From a virus: DNA of 23,148 bases. The notes under the pieces are model-generated. The model did not search any database. It had not been told where the DNA came from and worked only from the letters and a program-made list of their open reading frames with translations. The stretch is from positions 1 through 23,148 of IMG/VR virus record IMGVR_UViG_3300009026_000065; one strand, 5' to 3'. Shown here in pieces: positions 19,004 through 23,148 of the stretch; position 1 is the stretch's first letter; every line of letters starts with the position of its first letter. A program made the translations under genes and the position numbers.

Positions 19004-21502
19004 TTAGCCAAAAAAATCTTCCAAAGATTGCACTTCTTCTGTCGACCAACCAACTGCTTTGAATATTGGTTCAACTGGCTGGAGGAATGTTTTCTGGAAT
19101 TGAGTTTCATAGTCAATGTATTTATCCAATGCAAACTCTTTTGGCAAATACTGGTTAAATCCAATCACATTTTCTTTGATTGGGTTAGGAACTTTGAGAT
19201 AGATAAACTTAATCTTCTCGCCATTTTTAATTGGTTCATATCGTTTAGTTAGCGAATGAACTTTGAGCTGACGATTATGCATCAACGCAGCGCGAACATG
19301 GATTGGAGTACCTTTACGATAAATTGTAGCGCTATCTGCATATTCATTAACTTTAGATACACCACGAGGGAATGCAACTTCGTGTGCTGGTAAAGAACAA
19401 AAGTATTCTTTGAATTGCTGTACTGCCATCTGTGTATCACGTTCGTTACCTTTCATGATAACTTTGAATAGAGCCTTGAGTGCGTCACGGCATGGTGCTG
19501 GTGTTGAAGATTTGATGGCCTCAATGCCCATGATTTTTAGTTTAGGTTCTTTGTATCGCACACCTTCGTTATCATGTACATTTAGAATGTATCGTTTCTT
19601 AGCTGTCCATATGCCACGATCTGCGATAGCTTCTCGTTTCATAACCATTCTGTTTTCAATACCACCCATGCGCTTGTATAACTCGTCATAAGCATCTTTG
19701 AGAACTGGTTCGAGCTTTTCTTGTGCGACAGTATCAAGAAAGTCAATTGGATTTTTAGGATTGACCTTTTCAACAAGATCACCAAGGTTAACATAGAGTG
19801 AGTCAGTATCAATTGCAATAACGTAATCTTTGTTAGTGTTCATGATTTTATTGAGGTAACCATTGATTGCAACCTCTGCCCATCGAATAGTTAGCTGACC
19901 GGATAATGTGATAGCCTCAGCAATACGCTGATCAAAGAATCTGAAGTATCGATTGCCAAGAGCACCATAGAGTGAGTTGAGTAGAATTTTGATAGCCATC
20001 TGTTGATTTTCAGCTACTGCAATCCGACGTTCAATATCGTACACTTGTTGCTTTTCTGCTGGATCTACTTTCTGCAATTCCTTTTCTGCATCCAACATGT
20101 GTTTCTTAATAATGACACGTTCACTGTACATGCTATCAACGAGAGTAGGGAATACACCTTTCTTATCGACGTTGAATAATTGACCAGAGGCGCCAGTTGC
20201 TTTACCCTTATTGTCAAACGTGTAACCTTCGAGTATCTTATCAATATCAATGCCGACTGTTTCACCATTTGCAATAGTTTCTGTCGACATATTGTATTGC
20301 ATAATGAGTGATGGATATAGTGAGTTTAGATCGAAAGATACTACGTAGTCGTGCAATCCAACGTGAGGTTCTTTAACGTAACCACCAGGATATGCAGACT
20401 TCATCTTCTCAGAATAGAATGGAATAGCAACCTTATTTTTCCACAGATGGCGATAAATGATTGACTCCCAGATTCCAGTAACGCCGAAAGTATCCGAGTA
20501 GTTAACACCACCTTTGTAAGCCATTGTCATCATAAGAGTAATCAAACCTAGCTTATCTTCCATGCGTTCTACTAACTCCACATCTTTGATGTTATAGTCA
20601 ATAAACTTTTGATGATCATGGAGATAGAGAGTATGGAGTGAACCATGCTCTTCGTAGGATAGTTTCTTTTCGCCAAGTGTTACATTAGCAATATGATCTA
20701 GGCGATAAGATTCTTGAGCGGTGTAGGTATACTTCTGGAATAGCTCTAGGTAATCAGCAGTTGCAATACCTTTGAGATCATATGCTTGTTGAGTACGCCC
20801 CATCTGAGTAATGTTTTGCTGATCGACCAACCCCCAGGGACTTAATCGCTTAACCACATCTTCGCTGAATAGTTTAAGACAACGATTGACAATATATGGA
20901 ATATCAAAGAAGCGTACGTTCCAGCCAGTAATAACATCTGGAGTGTGAGATGGAGTCGACCAATGTGCAATAAACGCATGCATTAGTTGTAACTCTGAGT
21001 CGCACTTTTGATAAACCACACGATGAGTAGTCATAATAGACGCATCTACATCATAGTCATTAAGACCCCAGACGTAGTATGTGTTATCAATATTGTTCTT
21101 AAGGCATATTGAAATGATAGGATAGTTGGCTTCTTCTGGCTGCGGAAAGCCTTCATCAGATGCAACTTCGATATCGATTGTACTTACGTTAATCTGATTA
21201 CGATTAAATTCAATATCGCCAGGAAACTCATCATTGATGAATGCAGGTATGTATTTGTCATTACCAAAGATTTGTCTACCTGCAGTATCTTTGTTTGTTT
21301 GAATCCACTCTTTAGAATCTCGCATAGAATCCATCATCACAGGAGCACAAGGAATGCCATCGATTGATTTCCAATCGCCTTTAGGAGTTGCTACAAAAAG
21401 AGTAGGTTGGTATTTGACTTTCTTTTGAACTTTTAAGCCGTTTTCATATCCACGGTAAAGTAGGTTGTTGCCATAACGAGAGACACTAGTATAAAATTTC
21501 AT
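19004..21502 (-). CDS. 43: DNA polymerase, family B (T4 gp43)
   Basis: The 832-residue replicative polymerase has an intact proofreading domain: exo I STIDIEVASDEG with D110/E112, exo II TGWNVRFFDIPYI, and exo III YNIKDVEL. Polymerase motifs are A as DLNSLYPSLI (391-400), B as KILLNSLYGALGN (505-517) and C as AIDTDSLY (563-570). T4 gp43 has 898 residues, so this is a compact form. The C-terminus SLEDFFG corresponds to the clamp-binding tail of T4-type polymerases. The early promoter at 21538-21566 lies directly upstream, and the next operon's promoter starts a few bases after the stop. It must accept modified dCTP if the DNA carries hydroxymethylcytosine. Confidence 0.97.
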   Translation of the reverse strand: MKFYTSVSRYGNNLLYRGYENGLKVQKKVKYQPTLFVATPKGDWKSIDGIPCAPVMMDSMRDSKEWIQTNKDTAGRQIFGNDKYIPAFINDEFPGDIEFNRNQINVSTIDIEVASDEGFPQPEEANYPIISICLKNNIDNTYYVWGLNDYDVDASIMTTHRVVYQKCDSELQLMHAFIAHWSTPSHTPDVITGWNVRFFDIPYIVNRCLKLFSEDVVKRLSPWGLVDQQNITQMGRTQQAYDLKGIATADYLELFQKYTYTAQESYRLDHIANVTLGEKKLSYEEHGSLHTLYLHDHQKFIDYNIKDVELVERMEDKLGLITLMMTMAYKGGVNYSDTFGVTGIWESIIYRHLWKNKVAIPFYSEKMKSAYPGGYVKEPHVGLHDYVVSFDLNSLYPSLIMQYNMSTETIANGETVGIDIDKILEGYTFDNKGKATGASGQLFNVDKKGVFPTLVDSMYSERVIIKKHMLDAEKELQKVDPAEKQQVYDIERRIAVAENQQMAIKILLNSLYGALGNRYFRFFDQRIAEAITLSGQLTIRWAEVAINGYLNKIMNTNKDYVIAIDTDSLYVNLGDLVEKVNPKNPIDFLDTVAQEKLEPVLKDAYDELYKRMGGIENRMVMKREAIADRGIWTAKKRYILNVHDNEGVRYKEPKLKIMGIEAIKSSTPAPCRDALKALFKVIMKGNERDTQMAVQQFKEYFCSLPAHEVAFPRGVSKVNEYADSATIYRKGTPIHVRAALMHNRQLKVHSLTKRYEPIKNGEKIKFIYLKVPNPIKENVIGFNQYLPKEFALDKYIDYETQFQKTFLQPVEPIFKAVGWSTEEVQSLEDFFG

Positions 21503-21537
21503 ATTGTATTACGTATCCATAACCAAATAATGTGTAT

Positions 21538-21566
21538 ATTATATCACAGTCTGAGCATAATGTACA
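21538..21566 (-). promoter_or_regulatory. Early promoter, TGTACA-N17-TATAAT, of the polymerase gene
   Basis: TGTACA (21566-21561) and TATAAT (21543-21538) are 17 bases apart, with TGTGA before the -10 box exactly as at 11678-11706. The polymerase ATG is at 21502. Confidence 0.85.
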
Positions 21567-21583
21567 CATTTATTTTCAAGGTT

Positions 21584-21603
21584 GGGGGCAGTTTCCTACC
21601 CCC
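21584..21603 (-). terminator. Strong GC hairpin with GAAA loop, probable terminator
   Basis: On the minus strand GGGGGTAG, loop GAAA and CTGCCCCC form an 8-base stem with one G-U pair and a GNRA tetraloop. It lies between the stop of the small membrane protein and the polymerase promoter, where transcription from hsp20 should end. No U run follows, so it may instead be an RNA-stability or processing element. Confidence 0.6.
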
Positions 21604-21631
21604 GCATGAGTTGTTGCTGTGATTGTTAAGA

Positions 21632-21772
21632 CTAGAAGTTCATAGCCTGTAGGTATATAATAGATGGTGCTACACCTAGCACTAAACCACCTGATAATAC
21701 CAAAACTACAAATCCTTCTAGGGCCTCAACAAAATCACCATACTTCGCTTTTTTCTTGCTAATATGTTTCAT
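21632..21772 (-). CDS. Small membrane protein (46 residues)
   Basis: The frame encodes MKHISKKKAKYGDFVEALEG followed by a hydrophobic helix (FVVLVLSGGLVLGVAPSIIY) and LQAMNF. It predicts one membrane span with a basic cytoplasmic N-terminus. GGAG lies 8 bases before the ATG. It follows hsp20 by 54 bases and ends before the hairpin at 21584-21603. Function unknown. Confidence 0.65.
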   Translation of the reverse strand: MKHISKKKAKYGDFVEALEGFVVLVLSGGLVLGVAPSIIYLQAMNF

Positions 21773-21826
21773 TGCTTTTCTCCAGTAAATGAGTAAGTAC
21801 TTATCTACTGAGTTTTCGCTGATTGA

Positions 21827-22282
21827 CTATTCCTGTAGGAATTGTTTCTTCTTTGATGCCCCAGCAGACCCTATTTCGATCTTCCGAGGACGCCTCTCTT
21901 CCGGAACTTCCACTCTGGCATAAACCACAAGTATACCGTTCTCTAGATCAGCACCGTCAATTACGACAAATTCGGAAAGGCGGAAGCTCTTTTCGAATTT
22001 GCGGGATGATATACCCTTGTGAGCATATTCGCGTTTGTCTCCTTCAATCTTACCCCTTACTTTAAGGATACCGTCTTTAACATCAAGACTAACATCTTCT
22101 TCAGTAAATCCCGCAACAGCAAGCTCAATGAGAAATCTTTCATCATCGATTTTTACGATATTGTGGGGTGGGTAGTTATCGTTACCAGTTCTAGCAGAAT
22201 TATGAATTCCCTCTAGCTCATCGAACAATCCTTCGAAGCCAACGAATAATGAACGCGGCACATTTAAAGTATTTCTAACCAT
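21827..22282 (-). CDS. hsp20: Small heat-shock protein, Hsp20/alpha-crystallin family
   Basis: The 151-residue product has a short N-terminal region with FVGFEGLFDEL. The alpha-crystallin domain follows at about 38-138: YPPHNIVKIDDERFLIELAV, the AGFTEEDVSLDVKDGILKVRG strand pair, KFEKSFRLSEFV and ENGILVVYARVEVPEE. The GILVV strand is the family signature, and the tail RKIEI is the IxI-type motif. It holds unfolded proteins in an ATP-independent way. Phage Hsp20 is frequent in T4-like marine phages. A perfect late promoter sits 64 bases before the ATG and AGGAGG directly before it, so it is likely made late, during capsid assembly. Confidence 0.95.
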   Translation of the reverse strand: MVRNTLNVPRSLFVGFEGLFDELEGIHNSARTGNDNYPPHNIVKIDDERFLIELAVAGFTEEDVSLDVKDGILKVRGKIEGDKREYAHKGISSRKFEKSFRLSEFVVIDGADLENGILVVYARVEVPEERRPRKIEIGSAGASKKKQFLQE

Positions 22283-22345
22283 GTCTTCCTCCTATTGTTA
22301 AGCAAGGTTATAATCTCGTAGCCCGACCATTCGGCACCACGAATA

Positions 22346-22353
22346 TATTTATA
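22346..22353 (-). promoter_or_regulatory. T4-type late promoter (TATAAATA) of hsp20
   Basis: A perfect TATAAATA in the 111-base gap before hsp20 points at it with a 64-base distance to the ATG. No TGTACA-N17-TATAAT promoter is seen in this gap. Confidence 0.7.
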
Positions 22354-22393
22354 CAAGTTTTAGTAGCTGTTTAGCAGTATTATGTGACTAGTA

Positions 22394-23053
22394 TTAGTCT
22401 AAATTAAATACGTAATTTTGACTTATTATTTCTATCTTATCTGCCACTACGTCGGCGTCTGGCGACAAATACGTGTCATATATATCGCGCTCTATGTAAA
22501 TATTATCATTGCTACCAAAGGAATTGTTTTCAGTATAGTAGTCTAGTAGCGGTTTAAGATTATGGCTCTTGCTGTTATCTATAATTGGAGTTCGGACCCA
22601 ATTATAGATAACTTTACTGAAACCATTCAATATTAAGTATTTTTTAAGTGCCTTAGTATATTCCATGGAATACACCCAGCTGGTTGTTTCAAGCTCATTT
22701 GGTGAATACAACGAATATTCTATCACTATGCAAGATTCTTCTGGTCTTGCAATAATTAATTGCACTAATTTATTATTGTGTCTTACTTCTATTAATATGC
22801 TGCCGGTATTAAGATGGTTTTGCCAGTTGCCTCTAAGATAGGTACAAAATACATTTAAGTTATTGTCATACCAATTTCCTTCAACCAGATAATCATAGTT
22901 AAATGCAATGGCTGGAATGTCTATCTGCTCTTGATAGAGAGCTAGTTCAGTCATAAAATCATGACTCCCTGCTTTCATTTTATCAACAGAATCTTTAAAG
23001 ATTTTAATCCATTCCTGGTCGTTGATTGATTGGCTGATATTAAAAGTGTACAT
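22394..23053 (-). CDS. Unrecognised phage protein, 219 residues
   Basis: The product begins MYTFNISQSINDQEWIKIFK and is mixed alpha/beta, rich in Tyr, Asn and Ile. Segments include TGSILIEVRHNNKLVQLIIA, ESCIVIEYSLYSPNE and YTKALKKYLILNGFSKVIYN. The strand-strand-helix-strand order in the middle is faintly like an acetyltransferase core, but the pyrophosphate-loop motif is not visible, so I assign no function. Base composition is more AT-rich than that of the replication genes. The start lies 6 bases after the stop of the next upstream gene, whose end supplies a GGAG, so both are in one transcript. No enzymatic residues stand out. Confidence 0.7.
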   Translation of the reverse strand: MYTFNISQSINDQEWIKIFKDSVDKMKAGSHDFMTELALYQEQIDIPAIAFNYDYLVEGNWYDNNLNVFCTYLRGNWQNHLNTGSILIEVRHNNKLVQLIIARPEESCIVIEYSLYSPNELETTSWVYSMEYTKALKKYLILNGFSKVIYNWVRTPIIDNSKSHNLKPLLDYYTENNSFGSNDNIYIERDIYDTYLSPDADVVADKIEIISQNYVFNLD

Positions 23054-23058
23054 TGTGA

Positions 23059-23148
23059 TTAATGCTCCAATATTTCAACGTTTATAGTTTTTCCACTTTG
23101 AAAAACATGTTTTATATAAGCCCATTGTTGTTCATTATTAGTAGTGTC
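23059..23148 (-). CDS. C-terminal end of an unidentified protein (cut by window edge)
   Basis: The last 29 codons of a minus-strand gene are visible, ending QQWAYIKHVFQSGKTINVEI then LEH and TAA. The frame is open to the window edge. Too short for assignment. The GGAG in its last codons probably serves as ribosome binding site for the gene at 22394-23053. Confidence 0.55.
   Translation of the reverse strand, partial: DTTNNEQQWAYIKHVFQSGKTINVEILEH

Noticed and set aside
1-23148. CRISPR array, insertion sequence, attachment site or integrase
   Set aside because: No direct repeat series, transposase, terminal inverted repeats or recombinase of the integrase type were seen; the window looks like a strictly lytic T4-like genome segment.

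Overview
The window is part of the genome of a T4-like myovirus. Every supported gene lies on the minus strand, so transcription runs from high to low coordinates. Genes are tightly packed, and many stops and starts overlap by 1-20 bases. Recognisable T4 homologues are gp43 (DNA polymerase), gp41 (replicative helicase), UvsX (recombinase), gp42 (dCMP hydroxymethylase) and dCMP deaminase. Phage Hsp20, a GroES-like co-chaperonin, bS21, MazG-like and Sm-like proteins accompany them, a mix I associate with marine T4-like phages of the cyanophage/pelagiphage type. The host cannot be told from this sequence.

Layout in the direction of transcription. (1) 23148-21600: two unrecognised genes (one partial), hsp20 with a T4-type late promoter, and a small membrane protein ending near a strong hairpin. 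(2) 21566-16864: early promoter, DNA polymerase, second early promoter, Sm-like protein, MazG-like pyrophosphohydrolase, an archaeo-eukaryotic-primase-like protein, a 27-residue mini-gene and a GroES-like protein. (3) 16850-11679: third early promoter followed by seven almost gapless genes: nucleotide-modification-associated protein, dCMP hydroxymethylase, dCMP deaminase, DNA glycosyltransferase-like protein, C5-cytosine-methyltransferase-like protein, sugar-nucleotide epimerase/dehydratase, and UDP-glucose-dehydrogenase-like protein. (4) 11706-8477: fourth early promoter (its -10 box contains the stop codon of the previous operon), phage bS21, uvsX, a small gene, gp41 and a small membrane protein. 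(5) 8443-7442: fifth early promoter and four small unrecognised genes. (6) 7446-884: a late promoter followed by nine consecutive genes whose N-termini resemble the T4 capsid-targeting sequence cut by the gp21 prohead protease. (7) 906-1: a small unrecognised protein, a coiled-coil/membrane protein of holin or antiholin architecture, and the start of a charged protein.

Two systems stand out. Region 3 reads as a complete DNA-hypermodification operon: hydroxymethylate dCMP, make an oxidised or pentose UDP-sugar, and transfer it to DNA. The glycosyltransferase ends in SLEGFFG, the methyltransferase-like protein in SLENFL and the polymerase in SLEDFFG. This suggests that polymerase and modification enzymes dock on the same sliding clamp. 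Region 6 reads as a cassette of proteins packed inside the capsid and probably delivered with the DNA. It includes a ligase-type adenylyltransferase fold, a cytidylyltransferase-fold enzyme and a possible nuclease.

Five early promoters share the consensus TGTACA-N17-TATAAT (one has TTTACA). TATAAATA motifs were found by eye only on the minus strand. There is no stretch over 300 bases without a gene, and I saw no tRNA, rRNA, CRISPR array or insertion sequence.
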